A stretch of 6,831 nucleotides of DNA from Acidimicrobiia bacterium (GCA_030599515.1 JAUVNV010000134.1:1-6831); one strand, 5' to 3'. Positions 1-6,831 are shown, counted from the first letter of the stretch. Translations and numbers: made by a program. Notes: generated from the letters alone by a model not told the origin.

Positions 1-2929
1 AGATGGGGATCAGACGCTCCTGGGCCCCGCGCAGCACCAATTCCTTCCCGAATGGCACTCCTTCGTGCGTTTCGAGATGCTGGAAGTGACTGATCAGCAT
101 GATGCCGTTTCGAGCAACGATGCCAAGGACCGTGAAGAACCCGACCAGAGAGCCGAGGGACAACTCCCCACCGGAGATGGTGGCAGCGATCACCCCACCG
201 ACCAAAGCGATCGGCAATGTCAGGAAGGCCAGCAACGCGAGCCGTCCGTCGCTGAACGACGCCAGCAGCAGGAGGAAGACACCGATGGCTGCGACGATCG
301 CGAACGTGAATAGGCGTCCCGAGGCAGCCTGACGCTCGGTGAATTCCCCCAGCAGCTCGGCGCGGAACCCGGCGGGCCACTCGATCTCCTTGAGCTGTGC
401 TTCCAGATCCGCCACCACGGAACCGAGGTCACGGCTGCCGTCGAGATTGGCTCCAACGTCGAGATTCCTTGAGAGGTCGTGATGTTCGATCTTGTTCGGC
501 ACCGCAATGACGTTGACATCGGCAACGTCCTGCAGGCGAACGTACTCGCCGCTTGGCGTGTCAAGGAGCAGATTCTCGACGTCCGTGAGACTCCGACGCG
601 TCGATGGCGTGCTCCATACCTGCACGTCGTAGGCCTTACCGTCTCGGAACAGATCTCCCGCCTCCTCGCCGGCGATCAGCCGCGCAGCCGCTCGGCGGAC
701 GTCGCCCGGCTTGATGCCGTAGTTCTTGGCGGCTTCCAGGTTGACCTCGACTTTGACCTGGGGGATGTCGAGCTGGAACTCCACGTGGTTCTCTCTGACC
801 CCCGGAATCCCTCCGAGGATCTCATTCACCTTGTCTGCTTGCTCTCGAAGCAGTTGGAGATCGGATCCGAACACACGAATGGTGATCGGTTCGCTCGAGC
901 CGGTCAGCACCTCCCGGATGCGCTCTTTGAGATAGGTCTGGACGTCGCGGAACAGGCCCGGATAGCCGTCGACGGTTGCTTGGATGGCAGCGAGGGTCTC
1001 GTCGTAGTCGACCGACGGGTCAACACTGATCCAGTTCTCCCCGAAGTCAATACCGACCACCTCATCCATCAGCAGTGCCTGCCCGATGTGTGACCCGGCG
1101 TTGCGCACACCGGGGATGGTGAGCAGTTCGCGGTTCACCTCCTGAGTGATCCGGACCATCTCGACCTGCCCCGTTCCAGGTCTTGTTAGCCAGTGCATCA
1201 AGAAGTCTCGCTCCTTGAATTCGGGCAGCAAGGACTGTCCCAGGAATGGCACGAGGGCGACGCCCAGGACCGCGGCGCCCGCCACCGCAGCGTATGCGCC
1301 CCGCGGTTGTTTGACTATCGGCTCGAGGATCCTGACGTACGCCCGCTTCACCGGCGGCACGATCGGCGACTCGCGATGTCGGAGGGTGCGAGGGTTCTTG
1401 AAGAAGACGAGGCTCAATGCCGGTGTCACCGTGAGTGCAACGAGCAGGGACGCCAGCAATGCCAACGCATATGCGGTTGCCAGTGGGCGGAAGAAGGCAC
1501 CGGACAGGCCGGTGAGCATGAAGATCGGCACGATGGCGACGATTTCGATCATCGTTGCATACACGACGGCGCTTCTGACCTCGAGCGATGCATCAAGGAC
1601 GACGCGGGCCGTTGACCTCATGCCGCCTTCCTCCCGGTGCTGGCGAAGCCGGCGAACGATGTTCTCAATGTCGATGATCGCGTCGTCGACAATCGCACCC
1701 AAGGCAATGACGAACCCGGCCAGGATCATGGTGTTGATCGTCGCTCCGCTGGCATGCAGGACGAGTCCGGCGGTGACCAGGGACAATGGGATCGCAACAA
1801 TGCTGATGAGCGCGGTGCGCCACTCGTAAAGGAACAGGCCGAGCACGAGGATCATCAACACGGCGCCGAGGAACATGGCGCTCGACAGATTGCCCATTGA
1901 CTCCTCAATGAACGTCGCCGGGCGGAAGATCTCGGCATCGATGACGAATCCGGGGAGACCGGGTTCGAGTTCGGCGAGCGCCTCCTCGACACCTCGCGTC
2001 ACGTCGAGCGTGTTCGCCCACGGGAGCTTCTCAACGATCAGCATCAGCCCGGGTCCGTCGTTGATGACGGCGTCACCGAGGAGGGGCTGGTGATCTCTGA
2101 CGAGATCGGCCACGTCCTGAAGGTGCAGCGTCTCACCGTTCTTGGTCTGGATGGGGACCATGGCGAGATCCGCGGCGGACACGAAGGGGGCGACGTGGCG
2201 CACGCTCAGCCGCTCACCGTTTGACTCGATCCACCCGCCCTTGCCGATGACGTGGCCCTCAGAGTATTGGAGGAGGCCGGTCTCGAGGGCTTCTGCGGTG
2301 ACGCCCATGACGTCTTCCAGCGTCACGGCCTTCTCCCGCAGCCGGTTGGGATCGACCTGAACCTGGAGCATCTCGAGCCGCTCGCCCCAGATGGGGACGT
2401 TCGCCACGCCGGGAACCCGCAGCAGTCGAGCGCGTATCTTCCAGTAGGACACCATCGACATGTCGATGAGGTCCAGGTCCGGGTCGTCAGAGGTGAGGCC
2501 GATTTTCATGACCCGGCTCGTCGACGACAGCGGCTGGATCATGAAAGGGGGGCTCGCCCAGGTCGGCAGGGTGGGACCGATCACCGCAATGCGCTCACTC
2601 ACGAGCTGGCGCGCCGTCAGTAGGTCGGTCCCCCGATCGAAGATCAGGAGGATCGATGAGAGCCCCTCGACCGACTTGGAACGGAGCTCGTCGAGTCCGG
2701 GGATTCCCGCAAGGCTCTGCTCGAGTGGGATCGTCACCAGCGACTCAACCTCGGTGGCCGACAGTCCCAGCGACGGGGTCTGGACCTCGACACGAGGTGG
2801 CGCGAATTCCGGGAAGACGTCAACCGGCGTGTGACGCAGCTGCTGGAATCCGAAGAACATCAGACCGGCTGCGAGCGCGATCACGAGGAACCGATACTTC
2901 AGGCTCGAGCCAACGATCCACTTCAGCAT
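1..2929 (-). CDS. RND efflux permease, CusA/CzcA-like (RND-B), C-terminus cut by window edge
   Basis: The reading frame is open without a stop from ATG 2929 to base 1, giving 976 complete codons plus one base. It begins MLKWIVGSSLKYRFLV and ends within RLIPI, just before TM11, so roughly 60-100 residues lie outside the window. RND family marks are TM1 near 12-30, VEVQTPSLGLSATEVE, MIQPLSSTSRV, TM2-TM4 near 350-420, KPGDVRRAAARL in the second porter loop, and TM10 near 924-946. The relay motifs look intact: D415 and D416 in VDDAIIDIEN with E422 in TM4, and R940-N941 in ARNG of TM10. ARNG is a common variant of the Lys/Asn motif in this branch. No cysteine is present. At the position I align with the CusA Met573 ligand, the residue is H579, so copper/silver specificity is not supported. 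A ribosome binding site AGGGG lies 6 bases before the ATG and overlaps the stop codon of the adaptor. It is a full-length homologue of RND-A, so the pair probably arose by duplication. Confidence 0.93.
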   Translation of the reverse strand, partial: MLKWIVGSSLKYRFLVIALAAGLMFFGFQQLRHTPVDVFPEFAPPRVEVQTPSLGLSATEVESLVTIPLEQSLAGIPGLDELRSKSVEGLSSILLIFDRGTDLLTARQLVSERIAVIGPTLPTWASPPFMIQPLSSTSRVMKIGLTSDDPDLDLIDMSMVSYWKIRARLLRVPGVANVPIWGERLEMLQVQVDPNRLREKAVTLEDVMGVTAEALETGLLQYSEGHVIGKGGWIESNGERLSVRHVAPFVSAADLAMVPIQTKNGETLHLQDVADLVRDHQPLLGDAVINDGPGLMLIVEKLPWANTLDVTRGVEEALAELEPGLPGFVIDAEIFRPATFIEESMGNLSSAMFLGAVLMILVLGLFLYEWRTALISIVAIPLSLVTAGLVLHASGATINTMILAGFVIALGAIVDDAIIDIENIVRRLRQHREEGGMRSTARVVLDASLEVRSAVVYATMIEIVAIVPIFMLTGLSGAFFRPLATAYALALLASLLVALTVTPALSLVFFKNPRTLRHRESPIVPPVKRAYVRILEPIVKQPRGAYAAVAGAAVLGVALVPFLGQSLLPEFKERDFLMHWLTRPGTGQVEMVRITQEVNRELLTIPGVRNAGSHIGQALLMDEVVGIDFGENWISVDPSVDYDETLAAIQATVDGYPGLFRDVQTYLKERIREVLTGSSEPITIRVFGSDLQLLREQADKVNEILGGIPGVRENHVEFQLDIPQVKVEVNLEAAKNYGIKPGDVRRAAARLIAGEEAGDLFRDGKAYDVQVWSTPSTRRSLTDVENLLLDTPSGEYVRLQDVADVNVIAVPNKIEHHDLSRNLDVGANLDGSRDLGSVVADLEAQLKEIEWPAGFRAELLGEFTERQAASGRLFTFAIVAAIGVFLLLLASFSDGRLALLAFLTLPIALVGGVIAATISGGELSLGSLVGFFTVLGIVARNGIMLISHFQHLETHEGVPFGKELVLRGAQERLIPI

Positions 2930-2935
2930 GGCACG

Positions 2936-2940
2936 CCCCT
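2936..2940 (-). promoter_or_regulatory. Ribosome binding site for RND-B, overlapping the adaptor stop codon
   Basis: AGGGG on the minus strand shares two bases with the adaptor stop TAG (2941-2939) and lies 6 bases before ATG 2929. The position suggests coupled translation of the adaptor and RND-B. Confidence 0.6.
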
Positions 2941-3373
2941 ACTTCCCGATCCCAAACTCGGCGCCGTACAACTCGGGGACGCCGACCGTCACCACGGCCG
3001 TCCCTATTGCCGGGCCCACCTCGAAGAAGGCCTCTCCTCCGGCCTCGTGGACCGGCCGGATCTCCTCGCGGATGTACACGAACGGCTCTGGACTGGTGTA
3101 GACCCAGTAGATGCCCTCCGGGTCGATGATCACGGCGGCGCTGGACACGACCATCCCGTCGCCCGCCGACGCAACCGTGGCCGTCTGAATATCCAGACGG
3201 TCGGCTGCGGACTCCGAGAGCGTGAGGCGCTGAATCTCGGTACCCGCGATCTCTTCAACCGTGACCGGCTCCTCGGCAGGCGGGGCGGCGTCGGTCGCCG
3301 AACACGCGCCGAGGGCGACTGCCGACACCAGAGCGAGGGAGGCGATGGTTGTGAGATGAGGTGATCGTCCCAC
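2939..3373 (-). CDS. Mini-adaptor lipoprotein, HlyD/CusB-like fragment without lipoyl or hairpin domains
   Basis: This is a predicted 144-residue lipoprotein encoded between two RND permeases. It has a hydrophobic signal segment at residues 7-23 and a clean lipobox LGAC with lipidation Cys24. A Pro/Glu-rich linker follows (about 26-45). Residues 49-67 (RLTLSESAADRLDIQTATV) resemble the N-terminal strand of CzcB/CusB adaptors (typically a T-L-T-E-x-A-A-x-R-L-G-I-x-T pattern). Residues 76-144 resemble the C-terminal barrel/membrane-proximal part, with DPEGIYWVYTSPEPFVYIR and GTAVVTVGVPELYGAEFG. Usual adaptors are 350-450 residues; the lipoyl domain and alpha-helical hairpin are absent. It probably sits on the outer face of the membrane and assists one or both permeases. 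The GTG start is chosen because GGGGAG lies 4 bases upstream and the gene then begins one base after the RND-A stop. An in-frame ATG at 3424 would overlap RND-A by 50 bases and add a basic, Arg-rich leader; it has only a weak binding site but is not excluded. Confidence 0.82.
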   Translation of the reverse strand: MGRSPHLTTIASLALVSAVALGACSATDAAPPAEEPVTVEEIAGTEIQRLTLSESAADRLDIQTATVASAGDGMVVSSAAVIIDPEGIYWVYTSPEPFVYIREEIRPVHEAGGEAFFEVGPAIGTAVVTVGVPELYGAEFGIGK

Positions 3374-3374
3374 G

Positions 3375-6300
3375 TCACTCCCCAACGCTCGTCGTCGCGG
3401 GCGATTCGCGTGTGAAGAGATCATCCGCTGACATGTCCGGATCCGAGACGTAACCCCACTTCAGATAGAAGGACGGGACCACCACAATGGTGAGCGCGAC
3501 CACCGTGATCAATCCGCCGAGCACAGCCACCGCCATTGGATGAATCAGTTCGAGACCGGCCTTCGGACCGGCGATGGCGAACGGAAGGAACATGGCAGCG
3601 ATGGCAAGGACCGAGATGACCGTCGGAGTGACCAGGCGGCTGGTCTCGCTGATGACGACGTCGTCACCGAAAACTGCACCCAGGCGCTCACGCTGCTCAT
3701 AGCCCGTGATCATCCGGATCACGCCGTGCACGGCGAGAGCGAAGATCGCGAACACGCCGGCCACCGAACCCAGCGTCATGTCGCCACCGGTCAAGGCGAC
3801 GACGATCAGGCTACCGGACACTCCCATCGGCAGGACCAGGAATGTGAGCGTGGCCAGTCTCCAGCTCGTGAACACCGCCTGGAGCAGCAGGTAGATTCCG
3901 ATGAGAGCTGCGATGCTCGCTGCGATCACAGCCGACTGAACGGCGCGCTGGTCGGCGAAGCCACCGAGAACCTCGGCGTGATGTTCGAGCGGGAACTGCA
4001 TCTCGGCAAGTCCCATCTCCACCTCAGCCGCCGCGCGGCTCAGCCGCCGCCCATCGACCGGCGCACTCACGTCGATGTACGTGGCGACCGACTCGTGCCG
4101 GATGACCGCCGGACTCGGCACGATCCTCACGTCGGCGAGGTCTCCGAGGGGCACGTGATCGCCGCTCGGCGTCGCGATCGGCAGTACCTGAACATCTTCC
4201 ACGGTTGCCCGGATGTCGGGTGCACCCCATACGACCACGTCGAAGACCTTCTGGTCCTCGAAGAGGTTGCCGACCACGATCCCTGACACGAGGGTTGCCG
4301 CCTGTCGCCGGACGTCACCCGGCTTGACGCCGAAGACCTGGGCCATCTCCAGATCGACCTCGATCTCGATGTTGGGTTCTTCGATTGGGAGATCAACTCG
4401 CGGGTTGTCGATCCCGTCGATGCCAGCCATCAGGATCTTGACCTCTTCCGCCATTTCCCTGCGCGCGTCGGCATCCTCGCCGTAGACACGCACGACGAGT
4501 TGGTCGTCGGATCGGTCCAGAATCTCGGTCACTCGGCGGTTCGAGTACGTCTGGACCTGGATCGCAACGTCGCTGTTCCCATCCACCGCGGACTCGATGC
4601 CGGCGAACGTGGCTCCGTAGTCTGCAGACGGCTCGATAGTGAGCCAGATCTCCGCCGCATTGACGTTGACGATCTGATCGGACATGATCGCTCGTCCGAC
4701 GTGCGCCCCGACGTTCGCCACACCGGGAGTGGTTCGCAGATCTCCTGCTATCTGTGCGGTGATCTCGTTCATGCGTGGAAGCGATGTGCCCGGCGCCGCC
4801 TCGAGTTGGACAACGACATCACGCTCCTCGAGCGCAGGTCGCAGGGACTGGTTCAGGAACGGTACGGCTGCGATGCCGGCAAGCGCGAACACGGCGAAGA
4901 TACCGAGCGCAATGCCGGTCTTCGGCACGAGGCGTGGCGCAATCCCCCTGTACCAATCACGCAGGCGCACAGTTGCGGGAGATGGTCGTCCGCCTGCCGA
5001 TGCGTTCGCCAGCAACAAGACGCTGAGAGCCGGAGCCACCGTGGAACTCACCGCAAGCGCCGCCACGATCGCCAGCACATACGTGAGGGCAATCGGTTCG
5101 AGGAACGCCCCGGCCTCTCCGTCCATTGCAGCGACGGGAACCAGCGCTACGGCAACGATCACAATCGAGTACGTGGCGACGCTCCGCAGACGGAGAATCG
5201 AATCGATCACGGCTGGAACGACCCTGGCGTTCTCGGCGTCCTGTGCACTTGCGCTGTCAACCGTGTTCCACGCAGCCACGATTGCATCGTCGATGATGAA
5301 AACGAGTGCCATGACGAGTCCTGCCACGATCATCGTGTTCACCGTGACGTCCATCAAGAGAAGAACGAGTCCGGCGACAACCAGCGACAGTGCCATGGAC
5401 ACCGAACTGATCAGCACGATCCGCCAACTGAAGGTGAGCAGGCCGAGGAGGACCAGCAGCAGAATCGCCCCAACGATGAGCGTCCCACGAACGTTGTTGA
5501 CCGACGCATCGATGAAAGCTGCCGGCTGGTAGATCGACGAATCGATCTCCATTCCGGGGAGTCCGAGGCTCAATGCTTCGAGCGCTTCATCCACACCACT
5601 CGCCACGATCGGCGTGTTCGCCTCGGGAAACTTCTCGATGACGAGGAGGACGCACGGCCCACTGCTGCAAAGGGCGTCGCCGATGAGCGGCTGGTGATCC
5701 GTCACGATCTCGGCGACGTCTCCGAGCGGGAGCGCTTCGCCGGCGATGAACACCGCGCCGCCTTCAGGGCCTTCGACCGTCACCTGCGCCAGATGCTCCG
5801 GTGTCGAGATCGTCTGCTCGTGGAAGATATGCAGCCGCTGGTTGACGGTGTCGATGAACCCACCGGTTCCCGGGCTCGAAGCCTCGAGGAAGCTGAGTGG
5901 CGACACCTCGAGTGCGTTGCCCGTGGTTCGAATCACCTGACTGAGCGTCACGTTGTGGGTCGCGAGGTCTGCGGGATCGACGAGCACCTGGAGTTGCTGG
6001 TCGCGGAAACCCCAAATCGACACATTGGCGACACCTTCAACGCCCAGCAGACGAGGAACCATCACCCAGCGTGCGAGCACCGACGTCTCGATGAGTGACA
6101 GCTCGGCCGACTCCAGGGACACCATCGCGACACGACTGGTCGATGACAGCGGTTGGATCATCTGCGGCGGATCCGCCACCTGCGGCAACCCGGCAGCCTG
6201 AGTGAGCCGCTCCGCCACGACTTGCCGAGCGTCGAGCAGATCCGTTCCGGGTTCGAAGGTCATCACAACCGAGGACAATCCGGGCAGAGAGGCCGACTCG

Positions 6301-6548
6301 ATGGTCTCGAGGAATGCCACGCCGTTGAGCAGGTCCTGCTCAAGTGGCGTGGTGATCAGTCGCTCGACCTCGGCCGCAGACAGGCCGAGGGCCTCGGTCT
6401 GCACCTCGACGATCGTCGGGCTGAACTCGGGGAGGATGTCCCGCTTGACGTCGTCGAGTCGAAAGAAGCCGAAGATCATGAGTCCGGCCGCGACGGGTAG
6501 GACAATGCGTCGGAACTTCACGCTCCAGTTGACGATCCAGTACATCAT
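3375..6548 (-). CDS. RND efflux permease, CusA/CzcA-like (RND-A), complete, with divergent proton-relay motifs
   Basis: This is a proton-driven inner-membrane efflux permease of the RND superfamily, closest by eye to the heavy-metal/CzcA-type branch. The predicted 1057 residues match the usual length of about 1,020 to 1,070. TM1 lies near residues 12-30, and a large extracytoplasmic loop follows with EVQTEALGLSAAEVE and MIQPLSSTSRV. TM2-TM6 lie near 355-508 and TM7 near 543-562. A second porter loop contains KPGDVRRQA, and TM8-TM12 lie near 870-1026. TM4 keeps the Asp pair (D420, D421, in IIDDAIVAAWN), but the usual Glu of the VEN/IEN motif is W427. In TM10, where the downstream paralogue has ARNG, this protein has AVHGVIR (H941, R945). 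The only cysteines are C294 and C299. An in-frame ATG at 6602 would add 18 residues. I prefer 6548 because a strong AGAGGGGGG site lies 9 bases upstream and MMYWIVNW aligns with the start of the paralogue. ATG 6545 is also possible. The substrate is unknown. Confidence 0.93.
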   Translation of the reverse strand: MMYWIVNWSVKFRRIVLPVAAGLMIFGFFRLDDVKRDILPEFSPTIVEVQTEALGLSAAEVERLITTPLEQDLLNGVAFLETIESASLPGLSSVVMTFEPGTDLLDARQVVAERLTQAAGLPQVADPPQMIQPLSSTSRVAMVSLESAELSLIETSVLARWVMVPRLLGVEGVANVSIWGFRDQQLQVLVDPADLATHNVTLSQVIRTTGNALEVSPLSFLEASSPGTGGFIDTVNQRLHIFHEQTISTPEHLAQVTVEGPEGGAVFIAGEALPLGDVAEIVTDHQPLIGDALCSSGPCVLLVIEKFPEANTPIVASGVDEALEALSLGLPGMEIDSSIYQPAAFIDASVNNVRGTLIVGAILLLVLLGLLTFSWRIVLISSVSMALSLVVAGLVLLLMDVTVNTMIVAGLVMALVFIIDDAIVAAWNTVDSASAQDAENARVVPAVIDSILRLRSVATYSIVIVAVALVPVAAMDGEAGAFLEPIALTYVLAIVAALAVSSTVAPALSVLLLANASAGGRPSPATVRLRDWYRGIAPRLVPKTGIALGIFAVFALAGIAAVPFLNQSLRPALEERDVVVQLEAAPGTSLPRMNEITAQIAGDLRTTPGVANVGAHVGRAIMSDQIVNVNAAEIWLTIEPSADYGATFAGIESAVDGNSDVAIQVQTYSNRRVTEILDRSDDQLVVRVYGEDADARREMAEEVKILMAGIDGIDNPRVDLPIEEPNIEIEVDLEMAQVFGVKPGDVRRQAATLVSGIVVGNLFEDQKVFDVVVWGAPDIRATVEDVQVLPIATPSGDHVPLGDLADVRIVPSPAVIRHESVATYIDVSAPVDGRRLSRAAAEVEMGLAEMQFPLEHHAEVLGGFADQRAVQSAVIAASIAALIGIYLLLQAVFTSWRLATLTFLVLPMGVSGSLIVVALTGGDMTLGSVAGVFAIFALAVHGVIRMITGYEQRERLGAVFGDDVVISETSRLVTPTVISVLAIAAMFLPFAIAGPKAGLELIHPMAVAVLGGLITVVALTIVVVPSFYLKWGYVSDPDMSADDLFTRESPATTSVGE
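3378..3383 (-). promoter_or_regulatory. Ribosome binding site for the adaptor GTG start, inside the end of RND-A
   Basis: GGGGAG on the minus strand forms the last two sense codons of RND-A and lies 4 bases before GTG 3373. The RND-A stop TGA (3377-3375) falls between the site and the start, so ribosomes ending on RND-A could re-initiate on the adaptor. The spacing is a little short, so the start call is moderate. Confidence 0.55.
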
Positions 6549-6557
6549 CCGGGAAGT

Positions 6558-6566
6558 CCCCCCTCT
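6558..6566 (-). promoter_or_regulatory. Ribosome binding site that sets the RND-A start
   Basis: The minus strand reads AGAGGGGGG, a strong purine-rich Shine-Dalgarno match 9 bases before ATG 6548 (12 before ATG 6545). It lies inside the longer open frame that begins at ATG 6602, and this is the main reason to prefer the internal start. The alignment of the resulting N-terminus with that of RND-B supports the same choice. Confidence 0.7.
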
Positions 6567-6831
6567 GTCGAGATTCGCTCTCTCACCGGAGCGTTCCCCC
6601 ACGCCATTGCGTTCGATTGTTCGCTACTGAACTTCGCTGCCGGAGTCGGTAGCGTGAGTGGAAGCCCAAGCGGGGGTATCACCGTCGGACGCTCCGAGAA
6701 GCGTCCATCCCACGGCCGAAGTGTTCGGGTTGGTCGCCGTTTGTGAAGCCGACACGCGAGAGAACTCCCCTACCGCCCCACAGACCCGCCGAGACACCTT
6801 CCATGCCATTCCCTGTCTACCGGTCTCGGCC
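6567..6831. other. Upstream region with no convincing gene
   Basis: This stretch precedes the operon and presumably carries its promoter, but I found no clear pair of -35 and -10 hexamers on the minus strand. A 61-codon minus-strand open frame (6809-6624) ends 75 bases before RND-A; it has no spaced ribosome binding site and no recognisable motif, so it is not called. A plus-strand ATG at 6803 opens a frame that leaves the window after nine codons, so a divergent neighbour such as a regulator cannot be tested here. Confidence 0.4.
6687..6706. repeat. Perfect 7-bp inverted repeat with 6-base loop, upstream of the operon
   Basis: The arms GGACGCT and AGCGTCC are exactly complementary and enclose a 6-base loop, CCGAGA on the plus strand. 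The repeat lies about 140 bases upstream of the RND-A start. Neither strand has a run of T after the stem, so it does not look like a standard intrinsic terminator. It could be an operator for a dimeric repressor, a leader-RNA hairpin or a chance palindrome. The repeat itself is certain; its role is unknown. Confidence 0.45.

Noticed and set aside
479..1093. 204-codon plus-strand open frame antisense to RND-B
   Set aside because: It is a complementary-strand shadow of the RND-B porter loop. The minus-strand reading gives a continuous family match, and no ribosome binding site or recognisable motif supports the plus strand.
1..2929. Suspicion that RND-B is broken, because no stop-bounded frame covers it
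   Set aside because: Codon-by-codon reading from ATG 2929 to base 1 is continuous with no internal stop or frameshift. The gene is simply cut by the window edge.
2939..3424. Longer adaptor form from ATG 3424
   Set aside because: It would overlap RND-A by 50 bases and has only a weak upstream purine run. The GTG at 3373 has GGGGAG before it and still yields a full lipoprotein signal. It remains a possible alternative.
3540..4286. 248-codon plus-strand open frame antisense to the C-terminal half of RND-A
   Set aside because: Composition is highly charged and low in hydrophobic residues, and the opposite strand encodes conserved RND segments, so it is a shadow.
4500..6098. 532-codon plus-strand open frame antisense to RND-A
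   Set aside because: Its translation is rich in Arg, His, Asp and Gln with no fold-like hydrophobic pattern, and it lies fully opposite a clear RND permease. Long antisense frames are expected in GC-rich coding DNA.
6624..6809. 61-codon minus-strand open frame upstream of RND-A
   Set aside because: There is no properly spaced ribosome binding site, no domain-like pattern, and it contains the inverted repeat. A small leader peptide cannot be excluded but is not supported.
6803..6831. Possible start of a divergent plus-strand gene (ATG 6803)
   Set aside because: Only nine codons are visible before the window ends and the upstream sequence has no good ribosome binding site.
1..6831. tRNA or rRNA genes, CRISPR arrays, insertion sequences, intrinsic terminators
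   Set aside because: Reading both strands showed no repeat-spacer pattern, no transposase-like protein, no tRNA-like element and no GC stem followed by a T-run. The three genes account for nearly all the sequence.

Overview
The window holds one minus-strand operon for a tandem RND-type efflux system. In transcription order it contains: a complete RND permease (RND-A, start near 6548, stop at 3375), a very short lipoprotein resembling parts of a CusB/CzcB-type periplasmic adaptor (3373 to 2939), and a second, homologous RND permease (RND-B) that starts at 2929 and runs off the left edge at base 1. The junctions are tight: one base between RND-A and the lipoprotein, nine bases between the lipoprotein and RND-B. 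The ribosome binding sites of the two downstream genes lie within the end of the preceding gene, so the three genes look co-transcribed and probably translationally coupled.

The DNA is GC-rich, with codons ending mostly in G or C. The adaptor is a mini-lipoprotein with no visible room for a lipoyl/hairpin region, and no TolC/CusC-type outer-membrane channel gene is visible. This fits a monoderm, GC-rich bacterium such as an uncultured actinobacterium (for example an Acidimicrobiia-like lineage). The taxonomic assignment is inference, not something the sequence proves.

The two permeases are clear homologues along their whole shared length (for example, both carry MIQPLSSTSRV and PGDVRR), but they have diverged at the proton-relay positions. 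RND-B keeps a VDDAI...IEN motif in TM4 and an ARNG motif in TM10. RND-A keeps the Asp pair but has Trp in place of the TM4 Glu, and AVHGVIR where RND-B has VARNGIM in TM10. RND-A also has exactly two cysteines, a CxxxxC pair in an extracytoplasmic domain, while RND-B has none in the part seen. A heteromeric pump with unequal subunits, sharing a hairpin-less adaptor, is the main hypothesis of interest.

Upstream of the operon (6549 to 6831) there is no convincing gene. It contains a strong ribosome binding site for RND-A and a perfect 7-bp inverted repeat with a 6-base loop. No clear promoter, terminator, tRNA, CRISPR array or mobile element was seen anywhere in the window.
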